64,000 nucleotides of DNA from Pseudoalteromonas sp. MMG010 (GCF_018100905.1 NZ_JAGJEG010000002.1:186001-250000), one strand, 5' to 3'. Positions 1 to 9,124 are shown, counted from the stretch's first letter. The notes: generated from the letters alone by a model not told the origin. Program-made: numbers and translations.

Positions 1-2020
1 TTACTTTATAATGAGCATCGAACTCAAAACCATATAGCTGTGCATCTTTACTGTTAAATTGATAAACAGCAATTGCATCATCATGTGCTTCTTCTGCAGA
101 TTCTAAGCCATCTTCTTCGTCGTACATAAGCCCTGTATTTTCTTGATAATAAAAGTTTTTAATATCATTGTAGAAAAAGTTCACTGTATAACCAAAGTCA
201 CCAGTAAAGCGTCTAAAGCTTATATCAAAGTTCGTTGATTTTTCTTGTTTAATGTCTTCAGGCTCAAAATGTATCTCATTATCTTCAATATGATAGCCAA
301 GACCAAGCTCATATACACCCGTTGCTATGTGTATACCGTTCGATAACAACTCAGCAGATAAAGGGGCACGCTCTGAATGCGATAAACTCGCTGAGAAGCT
401 TTGTCCCGGTGTATAATTCCATATTGCGCCAATAGAGGCACTTACATTAGTGAAGCTTTCATTGTATGCAACGGCTTCTTCGTGCTCATCATGATCTTCT
501 TCATCATCATGACTATGCTCGTATTCAGTAACATCACTGTCTATTTGGTAGTCTTCAATTCGTGCACCTAACTCAACGGTAACATCTGAAAAATCACGCT
601 CTTCAAGTAAATATAATGCATGCGAGGTCGTTACACTGGCAGGTGTGAAAGCTTCTTCACCAATTGCATCATAATCAGAATCGCTATAGTGATAGCCAAT
701 CATACCATGCCAATCAGCAAGTTTGTGTTCTATGTTTAAACGTGCTTCAGTGGTTTCATTAGTAAAAGTAGTACCAATTGCACCATCTTCAATTTCACTA
801 TGTGAATAATCGGTATAACCTAATCTTAAGTTAATGCTTTCGATCCAGTTATTATGAAGTGAATAACTTAAAAGAGCTTGGTAACGGTCTTGCTCTAAAT
901 GAGCATAAACACTTTCTTCTTCCTCTTCATCATGATCTTCATCATCATGGTCTTCTTCATCATGATCTTCATCATCATGATCTTCTTCTTCCTCTTCATG
1001 CTCATGATCATGTTCATGACCAGGAATACCATACTCAGTATCTATACTACCGTATGAAAAGCCAACAGTTAGGTGTTCACCGACATAACTTGTACCAAAG
1101 TTAAATGTTTCACTGTCAATGAAAGTGTTTTCTACTGAGTTTAGCGTTTCTATATCGCCATCATCATCTTCAACACTAAATGTAGGGGTTTCGTAATCGT
1201 CACCACTGCGTTTAGTGCCATCAAAATGAAAGTTAAAACCATTGTTGCCTGTTTCTAATTTAGCAGCGACCGTGTTTGAATTTGATACTGTATCGTGGCT
1301 ATATTCAGCTGCACCAGAAAGCTCAGTTAATGCGCTAGTTGGAATGCGGTTATCAACAACATTGACAACACCACCAATTGCACCCGAACCATAAAGTAGG
1401 GTACTTGGACCACGAAGCACTTCAATTTGTTCTGCAGCTAAGCTATCACTTGATGTAGCATGATCGGGACCAACACGCGATGCATCGCTTGCATCTAAAC
1501 CATTTGAAGTAATTTTAACTCGAGGACCATCTAAACCACGAATGATTGGACTTGATGATACAGGACCAAAGTAGCTCGCATTGACACCCGGTAAGCTTTT
1601 TAAAGTTTCACCTAAGGTTGCTTGCGATTTATTTTTTAATTCATCACCACTTAAAACGCTTACCGGTGAAATCATTTCTAAACTGTTTTTATGTAATGCA
1701 GAGGCGTATACCACTACAGTTTCTACTGATGTAGGGACTAAAGAAACCGTTACATTATTAGATGAATCATTGACAGCAATACGTGAATCAACATAATTAT
1801 CTTTACTGATATGAAGTTGGCTTTTAGCATCTACATCAATACTAAACTCACCTTTTAGGTTAGTTTGTACACTTTGTGTTTTACCATGTAAATGTACAGT
1901 AGCATTTTTAATAGGTTGATTTTTGTCATCAACTACTTTGCCGTTAACAGTTGCGGCTAGTGTAGAGTATGAACATAAAGCAGATAATACTGCGGTAGAA
2001 ATGAGAGTTAGCTTTGTCAT
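1..2020 (-). CDS. znuD: ZnuD-like TonB-dependent receptor (partial, C-terminus beyond window)
   Basis: Outer-membrane TonB-dependent receptor, probably for zinc uptake. The start at 2020 gives a signal peptide (MTKLTLISTAVLSALCSYS) ending near LAA. A carboxypeptidase-regulatory-like segment follows (about residues 24-75), then a plug domain with IIRGLDGPRVK, QIEVLRGPSTLLYGSGAIGG and VNVVDNRIP, the last typical of ZnuD. The barrel carries a long acidic, His-rich loop (repeated DHDDE/DHDEE, encoded around 910-1025) and a second shorter one (HDDEEDHDEHEE, around 490-530), as expected for extracellular zinc capture. A Zur-box-like palindrome lies 24 bp upstream of the start. The frame is open through base 1, so the gene is cut by the window edge. 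Substrate is inferred from the family and the His-rich loops. Another divalent metal such as copper or nickel is possible. Confidence 0.88.
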   Translation of the reverse strand, partial: MTKLTLISTAVLSALCSYSTLAATVNGKVVDDKNQPIKNATVHLHGKTQSVQTNLKGEFSIDVDAKSQLHISKDNYVDSRIAVNDSSNNVTVSLVPTSVETVVVYASALHKNSLEMISPVSVLSGDELKNKSQATLGETLKSLPGVNASYFGPVSSSPIIRGLDGPRVKITSNGLDASDASRVGPDHATSSDSLAAEQIEVLRGPSTLLYGSGAIGGVVNVVDNRIPTSALTELSGAAEYSHDTVSNSNTVAAKLETGNNGFNFHFDGTKRSGDDYETPTFSVEDDDGDIETLNSVENTFIDSETFNFGTSYVGEHLTVGFSYGSIDTEYGIPGHEHDHEHEEEEEDHDDEDHDEEDHDDEDHDEEEEESVYAHLEQDRYQALLSYSLHNNWIESINLRLGYTDYSHSEIEDGAIGTTFTNETTEARLNIEHKLADWHGMIGYHYSDSDYDAIGEEAFTPASVTTSHALYLLEERDFSDVTVELGARIEDYQIDSDVTEYEHSHDDEEDHDEHEEAVAYNESFTNVSASIGAIWNYTPGQSFSASLSHSERAPLSAELLSNGIHIATGVYELGLGYHIEDNEIHFEPEDIKQEKSTNFDISFRRFTGDFGYTVNFFYNDIKNFYYQENTGLMYDEEDGLESAEEAHDDAIAVYQFNSKDAQLYGFEFDAHYKV
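920..1020 (-). repeat. In-frame repeats encoding a His/Asp/Glu-rich receptor loop
   Basis: Two adjacent 30-bp units at 931-960 and 961-990 match at about 28 of 30 positions. They encode tandem DHDEEDHDDE-type peptides inside the TonB receptor. Flanking sequence adds EHDHEHEEEEE-type residues. The repeat keeps the reading frame, which suggests loop growth by slippage or unequal exchange. Confidence 0.8.
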
Positions 2021-2043
2021 TTGTATCGTTTTGTGGTTTTAAT

Positions 2044-2066
2044 AATATGCTATAATATATCAAATC
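2044..2066 (-). promoter_or_regulatory. Candidate Zur box upstream of znuD-like receptor
   Basis: The minus strand carries an inverted repeat with core GATATATTATAGC. It matches the gammaproteobacterial Zur consensus (core GTTATANTATAAC) at 10 of 12 specified core positions and about 16 of 22 across the full site. It sits 24 bp before the receptor start, overlapping the expected promoter. The match was made by eye against a recalled consensus. Its position in front of a zinc-receptor-like gene supports the call. Confidence 0.6.
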
Positions 2067-2155
2067 ATATTTATCAAAACAATGATGTTATACCATCACT
2101 AACTTGCTTTGCGCTCAATGACCTCTATGTACGATAAATAACATTTATAATTACC

Positions 2156-2560
2156 TTAGCGCTTACTGTGGCGGCTATCTATCATAATGATGTCGAGCTT
2201 TTTTTGTGCTTTAAATTGGTGTTCTATATCGCAAGGCTCTATCATTTCACACTCATCACGGATCATTTCTGTTATTAAGCTAGGGTAATGTTTACAATCG
2301 TCTGGTCGGTCTAAATAGATATCACAGATATATTTGTCTTTATCGTTTGCTGATTTTTTTTCGATAAGTGTTAAAAATGGACACTGAGTTAATTTAACGC
2401 CTGTATCTGGGTCAAACCATATTTGTTGGTTTTTAACATATGCATAAATATCAGGATTAAATAATTCCCAAAGTGCTATCTCTTCTTCTGAAACATCTAA
2501 ATCTTCTCCGCCATATTTAGTGCAACATTTACCACATTGGTTACATTCTTTCATTAGCAT
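2156..2560 (-). CDS. YkgJ-family cysteine-cluster protein
   Basis: A 134-residue protein with an N-terminal cluster CNQCGKCC (residues 6-13), a further CPF near residue 60 and CDIYLDRPDDCKHYP near the middle. This is the pattern of the YkgJ family (formerly UPF0153), thought to bind zinc or an iron-sulfur centre. The biochemical role is unknown. The start could be Met1 (2560) or Met3. It stands alone between the znuD-like gene (same strand) and a divergent small helical protein. The cysteine spacing makes family membership fairly secure; nothing in the context indicates function. Confidence 0.8.
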   Translation of the reverse strand: MLMKECNQCGKCCTKYGGEDLDVSEEEIALWELFNPDIYAYVKNQQIWFDPDTGVKLTQCPFLTLIEKKSANDKDKYICDIYLDRPDDCKHYPSLITEMIRDECEMIEPCDIEHQFKAQKKLDIIMIDSRHSKR

Positions 2561-2705
2561 GCCTATGTTTAGATTGCCGTAACGGATAACAGTGCAATAT
2601 AATGATCTTACATTGCAGATAATAGATATTTTAAAGTAATTATTTACCGTTAAGCTGATTGATTATCGCGATGTATCTCTTGTTGTTAAAAATATTAGGG
2701 TAAAA

Positions 2706-3119
2706 ATGAATACTAAAATTTATAAATCTGTACACACATTAGCAGAGTCACTGATGCTTGCTGCGCAAAAAAAGAATCAAAAGCAATTTGATTTACTGTA
2801 TTCACAATTAAAAAAGATTTGTGTCGAAAATGACAATACAACGAAAGATCACCCAGTACAATGGGAAACTTTAGCCGACTTTACAGATGATTATGACGAG
2901 GCATTAACTATTTATGAAATTGCACTTAATAAAGCGATGGCTATAAATAATAAAGATCATTTGTCATCTATCGCTTTTGCGATGGCAGGTTTACAAATAG
3001 AATTAGGTCAAAAAGATAAAGCACTTAAAAACTTAAATGATGCGAAAATAAGTGCAAATAAAATTCAAGATAAAGAATTAAAAACAGACATAGCAGCATT
3101 ACTTTCGTCTATTTCATAA
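2706..3119 (+). CDS. Small helical, TPR-like hypothetical protein
   Basis: A 137-residue soluble protein with no signal peptide. Predicted to be all-helical. The middle and C-terminal parts (ALTIYEIALNKAMAINN, then GLQIELGQKDKALKNLNDA) look like degenerate tetratricopeptide repeats. I do not recognise a named family. It is transcribed alone, divergent from the YkgJ-family gene and convergent with the alpha/beta hydrolase gene, with a strong hairpin separating it from the latter. A protein-interaction role is the only reasonable guess. Confidence 0.7.
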   Translation: MNTKIYKSVHTLAESLMLAAQKKNQKQFDLLYSQLKKICVENDNTTKDHPVQWETLADFTDDYDEALTIYEIALNKAMAINNKDHLSSIAFAMAGLQIELGQKDKALKNLNDAKISANKIQDKELKTDIAALLSSIS

Positions 3120-3127
3120 ATTAAATA

Positions 3128-3156
3128 GCAGGGCAACGCGTTTGACGTTGCCCTGC
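3128..3156. terminator. Bidirectional hairpin between convergent genes
   Basis: An 11-bp perfect stem (GCAGGGCAACG with its complement) and a 7-nt loop lie between the convergent genes ending at 3119 and 3166. AT-rich sequence flanks both sides. Probably terminates both transcripts. Confidence 0.75.
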
Positions 3157-3165
3157 AATGCAGTG

Positions 3166-4161
3166 TTACTTTTTTAAACTTAATAAAAATTCGGTAATAT
3201 ATTGTGCAATTTCAACTGGTTTTTCTTCTACACTAAAATGCCCAGCATCAAGTAAATGTAATTGTGCTTTTGGTACATCTTGTAGATATGCCTTAGCGCC
3301 GGGTGCAATAAATGCCGGATCATTTTTACCCCATACAATTAGTGTTGGGGGTTGATACTGCCTTAAATATGCCTGCCACTTCGGATACTCAAGAAGGTTA
3401 TTATAATAATCTTTAAATAGTTGTACTTGTATTAGCCTATCCGACTCAGTACTTAAAAAATGAAGATCGTGTGTCCAACTATCTGGGCTCATGATATCTG
3501 GTTTATTTTGTACATCTCTTAAGTATTGTTTGTTAATTATGGCCTCTGTTGAGGTAAATGAATATAGCTTTTTATGTTGATCGTTGCTTTTATCTAAATT
3601 CGCTTGTTTAAAAAACTGTTGCCTTTGTGGGGTAAGGCCTGCAAGGTAAGCATTGGCATTTTGTACAATTAAGGCTTCTAATTTATTGGGATCCTTTAAC
3701 AGCATTTTATACCCAACAGGTGCACCAAAATCTTGCATATATAGACTGTAATTATCAATTTTTAATGTCTTTAATAATCCGCTTGTATACTTGGCAAGTA
3801 AATCAAAAGTGTATTTATGTGTGTTTGGATCAGGGCGTGCGCTATAACCAGAGCCCAAATAATCAGGAGCAATTACATGAAATCGTCCTGATAACAATGG
3901 AATAAGCTCACGATAGCTATGAGATGAAGCAGGGTAGCCATGTAATAACACAATAGTTTGTTTATGCTGTTTACCAGCTTCACGATAGAATATTTTTTTA
4001 CCGTATACCTCAACATAGTGATAGCTTGTTTTACTAGGCCATACAGCGTTAACCGTTGAAGCCGAGTGAGCGAAAGTCGTCTTACTTACAATTAGTATTA
4101 AAAATAATAGTGCAGAAATAACGACTGGATTTGATCTAAGGGTGTCACGAGGTATGTGCAT
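3166..4161 (-). CDS. Exported alpha/beta hydrolase with aspartate nucleophile
   Basis: A 331-residue alpha/beta-hydrolase-fold protein with an N-terminal hydrophobic segment (residues about 12-30, signal peptide or anchor). The oxyanion region reads HGYPASSHSYRELIP. The nucleophile elbow is MQDFGAPVG, with Asp instead of Ser. The acid is probably in WGKNDPAF and the catalytic His in DAGHFSVEEKP. An Asp nucleophile points to the haloalkane dehalogenase / epoxide hydrolase branch rather than to esterases. The true substrate cannot be told from sequence. Transcribed alone, convergent with the helical small protein. Confidence 0.82.
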   Translation of the reverse strand: MHIPRDTLRSNPVVISALLFLILIVSKTTFAHSASTVNAVWPSKTSYHYVEVYGKKIFYREAGKQHKQTIVLLHGYPASSHSYRELIPLLSGRFHVIAPDYLGSGYSARPDPNTHKYTFDLLAKYTSGLLKTLKIDNYSLYMQDFGAPVGYKMLLKDPNKLEALIVQNANAYLAGLTPQRQQFFKQANLDKSNDQHKKLYSFTSTEAIINKQYLRDVQNKPDIMSPDSWTHDLHFLSTESDRLIQVQLFKDYYNNLLEYPKWQAYLRQYQPPTLIVWGKNDPAFIAPGAKAYLQDVPKAQLHLLDAGHFSVEEKPVEIAQYITEFLLSLKK

Positions 4162-4293
4162 TAAAATTAGCCTATTAGCAGGTAAGCATGATTTATATAG
4201 ATATTAAAGAGACCTGCTAAAAGATATTTTTAATTCATTGAAATATAACTAATAGTAAAAAATTTAAAAGTGGGGGAGTCGTAGTCACTTTAA

Positions 4294-4563
4294 TTAAATA
4301 TTGATTGTAATCGCACCGTTAGGTTTACAACAACATAATAAAATTTCACCTTCGCGCACAAAAGCTAATGGCTCTTCATTATAATGCACGTTTCCAGCAA
4401 TTAAAGTGGCTCTACAGGCGCCGCAATAACCTTCGCGGCATTGATATGAAACAGGTATTTTTTTTGTTTCTAAACATTGTAGAGCACACTGATCACCAGC
4501 TTTAAATTCTATACACTGGCCCGTGGCCGCAAGTGTAATACTTGCAGGCATTTTTTCAGACAT
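4294..4563 (-). CDS. yfaE: Class I ribonucleotide reductase maintenance ferredoxin (YfaE)
   Basis: An 89-residue plant-type [2Fe-2S] ferredoxin. Three cluster ligands are C42, C47 and C50 (CREGYCGAC); the fourth is one of C77-C79 (LCCCKP). In Escherichia coli, YfaE supplies electrons that build and maintain the diferric-tyrosyl cofactor of NrdB. Its start codon overlaps the nrdB stop by one base, so it is translationally coupled as the last gene of nrdA-nrdB-yfaE. Length and context match the family. Confidence 0.93.
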   Translation of the reverse strand: MSEKMPASITLAATGQCIEFKAGDQCALQCLETKKIPVSYQCREGYCGACRATLIAGNVHYNEEPLAFVREGEILLCCCKPNGAITINI

Positions 4564-5693
4564 TATAAATCAAAATCACCAAAATCAGATGCATCAACTT
4601 GTGAATCTATTTGACCAACAAGGTAAGAGCTAATTTCAGCCTCTTGAGGCGCAACTTGTACGTTATCAGATACAAGCCATGAATTAATCCATGGAATAGG
4701 GTTACTGTTGTTTTCAAATTGAGCAGGCAAGCCAATTGCAGTCATACGTGCATTAGTAATGTATTCAACATATTGGCATAAAATATGTTTATTTAAACCA
4801 ATCATTGATCCATCTTTAAATAAGTATTCAGCCCATTCTTTTTCTTGCTCGGCTGCTTCAACAAACATAGCAATCGCTTCGTCTTGGCACTGGGCCGCAA
4901 CAATGGCCATTTCAGGGTCGTCTTTGCCTTCTTGCATTATATTTAAAATGTGTTGTGTACCAGATAAATGAAGTGCTTCATCACGAGCAATGAGTTTAAT
5001 AATTTTAGCATTACCTTCCATCACTTCACGCTCAGCAAATGCAAACGAACAAGCAAAGCTGACATAAAAACGAATTGCCTCAAGAATATTTACCGACATC
5101 ATTGCCAGGTACAGTTTTTTCTTAAGTTCAAATAAATTAACCACCACGGTATTACCATTTATCTCATGCTTTCCTTCTCCGTATAAATTATACAAAGACA
5201 CCGAATTAATAAGATCATCGTAATAAGTGGTTACCGCATCAGCGCGTTCACTAATTTTGTCGTTACTTACAATGTCGTCAAAAATAAGTTCAGGCGATTG
5301 TGTTACATTACGAATAATATGCGTGTAAGAGCGGCTATGAATGGTTTCACTAAACGCCCACGTTTCTATCCATGTTTCTAATTCAGGGATAGATACAATA
5401 GGAAGTAGAGCTACGTTAGGAGAACGCCCTTGAACACTATCAAGTAAGGTTTGATATTTTAAATTACTAAGAAATATATGTTTTTCGTGTTCGGGTAATG
5501 CTTGAAAATCTAAGCGGTCTTTACTTACATCTACTTCTTCTGGACGCCAAAAAAATGATAATTGTTTTTCTATTAACTTTTCAAAAATAGGATATTTTTG
5601 TTGATCATAACGAGAAACGTTAACGGTTTGACCAAAAAACATCGGCTCTTGCATTTGGTTATTATGTTTACGGCTGAAAGTAGTATAAGACAT
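4563..5693 (-). CDS. nrdB: Ribonucleoside-diphosphate reductase class Ia, beta subunit
   Basis: R2 subunit holding the diiron-tyrosyl radical centre that drives NrdA. The chosen start ([13 protein letters not shown] at 5693) gives 376 residues, the length of E. coli NrdB, to which it aligns throughout. A longer frame begins at a GTG three codons upstream. Recognisable parts are [18 protein letters not shown] (iron ligands E and H), [19 protein letters not shown] and [12 protein letters not shown], and the C-terminal tail [18 protein letters not shown] that docks into NrdA. It follows nrdA after a hairpin and is coupled to yfaE. Confidence 0.97.
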   Translation of the reverse strand: MSYTTFSRKHNNQMQEPMFFGQTVNVSRYDQQKYPIFEKLIEKQLSFFWRPEEVDVSKDRLDFQALPEHEKHIFLSNLKYQTLLDSVQGRSPNVALLPIVSIPELETWIETWAFSETIHSRSYTHIIRNVTQSPELIFDDIVSNDKISERADAVTTYYDDLINSVSLYNLYGEGKHEINGNTVVVNLFELKKKLYLAMMSVNILEAIRFYVSFACSFAFAEREVMEGNAKIIKLIARDEALHLSGTQHILNIMQEGKDDPEMAIVAAQCQDEAIAMFVEAAEQEKEWAEYLFKDGSMIGLNKHILCQYVEYITNARMTAIGLPAQFENNSNPIPWINSWLVSDNVQVAPQEAEISSYLVGQIDSQVDASDFGDFDL

Positions 5694-5721
5694 AGTTATC
5701 ACTCAAAAATCTAACAAAATA

Positions 5722-5741
5722 AAGCGGGCAATCGCCCGCTT
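5722..5741 (-). terminator. Intercistronic hairpin between nrdA and nrdB
   Basis: An 8-bp stem (AAGCGGGC and complement) with a 4-nt loop in the 65-bp gap between nrdA and nrdB. On the minus strand it is followed by TTTATTTTG, a weak T-run. It may attenuate transcription or protect the 3' end of nrdA so that the subunits are made in different amounts. Confidence 0.5.
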
Positions 5742-5758
5742 AAACTAAAACAGTAAAA

Positions 5759-8041
5759 TTATATTTTACACGCGCCGCCTGCACAGTCGTCATCTTCAAC
5801 TTCAGGTTTATCTTCTTGCGCGTCTGAGGCTCCATCACGAGTGTTATGGTAATACAGAGTTTTAACACCCAATTTATATGCACCCAATAAATCTTTTAGT
5901 AAGACCTTCATCGGTACTTTACCACCTTCGTAGTTATTAGGATCATAATTTGTGTTAGCAGATATAGTTTGGTCAATGAACTTCTGCATGATACCAACAA
6001 GCTGTAGGTAACCATCATTTGAAGGAATATCCCAAAGCAATTCATAATTATCTTTTAAACGCTGATATTCAGGTACAACTTGTTTTAAAATACCATCTTT
6101 ACTGGCTTTAACACTAATATGACCACGTGGTGGCTCAATACCATTTGTCGCATTTGATATTTGCGATGATGTTTCTGATGGCATTAATGCACTTAGGGTT
6201 GAGTTACGCATGCCGTGTTCAACAATGCTGGCACGTAACGAATTCCAATCTAAGTGTAACGGCTCATCACAAATTTTATCTAAATCACGTTTGTACGTAT
6301 CGGTTGGCATAATACCTTGTGAATACGTCGTTTCGTTAAATTTAGGACAAGCACCACGCTCTTTTGCAAGTTCATTAGACGCTTTCATCAAATAATATTG
6401 AATTGCTTCGAATGTTTTATGAGTGAGTGCATTTGCACTACCATCAGAATAACGTTTACCATTTTTAGCTAAGTAATAGGCAAAGTTAATTACACCTATT
6501 CCAAGAGTTCGACGTCCCATGGTTGCATTTTTTGCCGCTGGTACGGGGTAGTCTTGAAAATCAAGTAAGTTATCTAAAGCACGAACAGCAAGTTCAGCCA
6601 ATTCTTCTAATTCATCTAATGACTCTATCGCACCTAAGTTAAATGCAGAGAGTGTACACAGCGCAATTTCGCCATCTTCATCATTTACATTGTTAAGTGG
6701 TTTAGTAGGTAAAGCAATTTCTAAACATAAGTTAGATTGGCGAATTGGTGCCACGGTAGAAATAAATGGGCTATGTGTATTACAGTGATCTACGTTTTGT
6801 AAATAAATACGACCCGTGCTAGCACGTTCTTGTGCAAACATAGAGAACAACTCAATCGCCTTAATACGTTTTTTACGAATAGACTCATCTTGCTCATATT
6901 TTACATATAGCTCGTCAAATTTTGCTTGGTCTTCAAAAAACGCATCATAGAGTCCTGGTACATCAGAAGGGCTGAATAATGTAATGTAATCATCTTTAAT
7001 TAATCGAGAATACATCAGTTTATTAAACTGCACACCGTAATCTAAATGACGTACGCGGTTATCATCTACACCACGGTTATTTTTAAGTACTAGCAAGTTT
7101 TCAACTTCAAGGTGCCATAATGGATAAAACAGCGTCGCTGCGCCACCACGCACACCACCTTGTGAACAACTTTTAACAGCCGTTTGAAAATGCTTATAAA
7201 ACGGAATACACCCTGTGTGGTATGCTTCGCCGTTACGAATTGGGCTACCTAATGCACGAATACGCCCCGCATTAATACCAATACCAGCTCGTTGTGAAAC
7301 ATACTTAACAATTGCAGATGAGGCTGCATTGATTGAATCTAAGCTATCGCCACATTCAATCAAAACACATGAACTAAATTGACGAGTAGGGGTACGCACA
7401 CCCGACATAATTGGTGTTGGTAATGAAATTTTAAATAACGAGACCGCATCATAAAAACGTTTAATGTAATCGATACGTGTGTCTCGTGGGTAATCTGAAA
7501 ACAAACTTGCAGCCACTAAGATATATAAAAACTGTGCGCTTTCATATATTTCACCAGTTACTCGGTTTTGAACTAAGTATTTACCTTCAAGTTGTTTTAC
7601 TGCGGCATAGCTGAAATTAAGATCGCGAGCATGATCTAAATAATCATCAAGCTCATCTAATTCTTGTTCAGTGTAATCAACTAATAAATGGGCATCATAA
7701 CGTTTATCAGCAACCATTTTAGTCACGTGATCAAATAAACGAGGTGGTTCAAATTGGCCATATGCTTTTTTACGCAAATGGAACACAGCTAATCGCGCTG
7801 CTAAATATTGATAATCAGGCGACTCTTTAGATATCTGATCGGCAGCAGCTTTAATAATCGTTTCGTGAATATCTTCGGTACGAATACCATCATAAAATTG
7901 AATATGTGATTTTAATTCAACTTGTGAAACGGATACATTGTTAAGCCCTTCGGCTGCCCATTCAATAACACGATGGATCTTATCAAGATCAAGAAGTTCT
8001 TTGCGTCCATCACGTTTGCTCACAGATAACTGTTGATTCAT
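5759..8041 (-). CDS. nrdA: Ribonucleoside-diphosphate reductase class Ia, alpha subunit
   Basis: A 760-residue catalytic R1 subunit, nearly the length of E. coli NrdA. The N-terminal ATP-cone begins SVSKRDGRKELLDLDKIHRV. Active-site cysteines lie in FSSCVLIECGDS, in the HCNTHSPF strand and in SNLCLEIALPTKPLNN. The C-terminal swinging redox pair is CAGGAC. It reduces all four ribonucleoside diphosphates, with activity set by ATP/dATP at the cone and specificity by effectors at the second site. It is the first gene of nrdA-nrdB-yfaE. Upstream NrdR-like boxes and a DnaA box suggest cell-cycle and dNTP-level control. Confidence 0.98.
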   Translation of the reverse strand: MNQQLSVSKRDGRKELLDLDKIHRVIEWAAEGLNNVSVSQVELKSHIQFYDGIRTEDIHETIIKAAADQISKESPDYQYLAARLAVFHLRKKAYGQFEPPRLFDHVTKMVADKRYDAHLLVDYTEQELDELDDYLDHARDLNFSYAAVKQLEGKYLVQNRVTGEIYESAQFLYILVAASLFSDYPRDTRIDYIKRFYDAVSLFKISLPTPIMSGVRTPTRQFSSCVLIECGDSLDSINAASSAIVKYVSQRAGIGINAGRIRALGSPIRNGEAYHTGCIPFYKHFQTAVKSCSQGGVRGGAATLFYPLWHLEVENLLVLKNNRGVDDNRVRHLDYGVQFNKLMYSRLIKDDYITLFSPSDVPGLYDAFFEDQAKFDELYVKYEQDESIRKKRIKAIELFSMFAQERASTGRIYLQNVDHCNTHSPFISTVAPIRQSNLCLEIALPTKPLNNVNDEDGEIALCTLSAFNLGAIESLDELEELAELAVRALDNLLDFQDYPVPAAKNATMGRRTLGIGVINFAYYLAKNGKRYSDGSANALTHKTFEAIQYYLMKASNELAKERGACPKFNETTYSQGIMPTDTYKRDLDKICDEPLHLDWNSLRASIVEHGMRNSTLSALMPSETSSQISNATNGIEPPRGHISVKASKDGILKQVVPEYQRLKDNYELLWDIPSNDGYLQLVGIMQKFIDQTISANTNYDPNNYEGGKVPMKVLLKDLLGAYKLGVKTLYYHNTRDGASDAQEDKPEVEDDDCAGGACKI

Positions 8042-8165
8042 AGTTTTGCCTGTTTCCTTTGGGAAATATGTAAATTGGCCAATGACTTACATCTTTAAAT
8101 ACAAGATGAACGTTCATTTATTATTAGTTTTGTATATTACACAAATTTAATTGAATAACATTTGG

Positions 8166-8181
8166 CCACAATATCTGGTGT
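8166..8181. promoter_or_regulatory. NrdR-box-like site 1 upstream of nrdA
   Basis: CCACAATATCTGGTGT matches the NrdR box consensus (acaCwAtATaTwGtgt) at 13 of 16 positions. It is paired with a second box whose start is exactly 31 bp away, the usual three-helical-turn spacing of NrdR operators. Found by eye. The pairing makes a chance match unlikely. Confidence 0.7.
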
Positions 8182-8196
8182 TGTTTAATTTAGAGA

Positions 8197-8212
8197 TCAC
8201 AAGATAGTGTGG
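8197..8212. promoter_or_regulatory. NrdR-box-like site 2 upstream of nrdA
   Basis: TCACAAGATAGTGTGG matches the NrdR consensus at about 12 of 16 positions and lies 31 bp from box 1. Together they form the standard tandem operator at which NrdR represses class Ia reductase genes. The nrdR gene itself is not in this window. Confidence 0.65.
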
Positions 8213-8249
8213 TACGAGATGATTTGCAAGGGACAGATTTACCCTATTA

Positions 8250-8258
8250 TGTGGATAA
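8250..8258 (-). promoter_or_regulatory. Perfect DnaA box in nrdA upstream region
   Basis: TGTGGATAA is the exact reverse complement of the strong DnaA box TTATCCACA. A weaker match (TTGGGATAA) follows at 8261-8269. In E. coli the nrdAB promoter is controlled by DnaA boxes, so the position is meaningful. No DnaA-box cluster typical of oriC is present. Confidence 0.6.
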
Positions 8259-8452
8259 GTTTGGGATAACATGATTGTGTTAGTAGGCATTAACCTTTAG
8301 TGAAACGATTAAGTTGAAATTAGCAAAAATCAACTAAATATCTTTTAAATATCACTATTTTTAAAATATATTTTGCTTGCTTTTTTTATCATCAAGCTTT
8401 GTTTAAAAACTAACACAATCACAATATGTAGTGTTTAATAGTTGCTCACGCA

Positions 8453-9124
8453 CTATATATTGTTAATTCCATCTAAAGGTGTTTGCCAGTTAAAAGTCGC
8501 GTTCCAGGCCAAGGCTTCAGACAAACTAGGGATATAACCCCATAGCGCGGTTGCTGTATCCATGTTTGCAGCTTTACCTGCTTGTATGTCACGCTCAGCA
8601 TCACCAATATATAAACACCGCTTTGGTTCAACCTGCAATAAATCGGCACAGTATAACAGCGGATCAGGGAAAGGTTTTGCAACTGCTAAAGTATCTCCAC
8701 TGACAACAACCTTTGCATGCCTTAATGCTGGTATCGCTTTAACCAATGGGGTTGTTAAAAAGCCGGGTTTGTTTGTCATGATCCCCCATTTGATCCCATT
8801 GTGATCTAGCTGCTCAAGTAATAACTCAACACCCTTAAAGCACTGAGTATATACCGCGATGTTGTCGGCATAAGCATCTAGGAGCTGTTGACGTAATAAA
8901 CTTTGATTTTGTTTGGGCCATAACGCTTTATAACCGGCTTCTAATAAACCGTTCGCACCATTAGAAGCCACAGGTGTGTAAATATGTTTTGGCACAACCT
9001 GCATGTCATTATTTTTAAGTACTGTATTTAAAGCTGCACCTAAATCATCTGCTGTATCTAATAAAGTGCCATCTAAATCAAATAAAAAAGCATCATATTG
9101 GCGGGTTGAGTTTGGCTTAATCAT
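8453..9124 (-). CDS. HAD-family phosphatase (Gph/MupP-like)
   Basis: A 223-residue HAD hydrolase with motif I FLFDLDGTLLDTADDLG, motif II MTNKP, a motif III Lys near VAKPFPDPLLY and motif IV LYIGDAERDIQAGKAANM. Annotation would usually be phosphoglycolate phosphatase (gph). In pseudomonads a paralogue just beside ubiG is MupP, the N-acetylmuramic acid 6-phosphate phosphatase of cell-wall recycling, and this gene is also directly downstream of ubiG. The ubiG stop and this start share one base (9124), so the two are translationally coupled. MupP is a serious alternative to Gph; sequence alone does not decide. Confidence 0.85.
   Translation of the reverse strand: MIKPNSTRQYDAFLFDLDGTLLDTADDLGAALNTVLKNNDMQVVPKHIYTPVASNGANGLLEAGYKALWPKQNQSLLRQQLLDAYADNIAVYTQCFKGVELLLEQLDHNGIKWGIMTNKPGFLTTPLVKAIPALRHAKVVVSGDTLAVAKPFPDPLLYCADLLQVEPKRCLYIGDAERDIQAGKAANMDTATALWGYIPSLSEALAWNATFNWQTPLDGINNI

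Larger units (their letters stand above)
8042..8452. other. nrdA control region (noncoding)
   Basis: A 411-bp AT-rich gap between the end of the phosphatase gene and the nrdA start. It contains the two NrdR-like boxes and the DnaA box listed separately. I see no convincing ORF or RNA gene, and no clear terminator for the phosphatase gene. Confidence 0.7.

Noticed and set aside
920..1020. CRISPR-like or satellite array
   Set aside because: The units are in-frame coding repeats without spacers inside a receptor gene.
859..1104. Plus-strand frame encoding a His/Leu-rich 81-residue peptide
   Set aside because: It is the antisense reading of the repeat-coded His/Asp/Glu loop of the TonB receptor, whose frame is open over the whole region.
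8250..8269. Replication origin near nrdA
   Set aside because: Only one perfect DnaA box and one weak one, and no dnaA, dnaN or gidA nearby. Fits nrdA regulation better than oriC.
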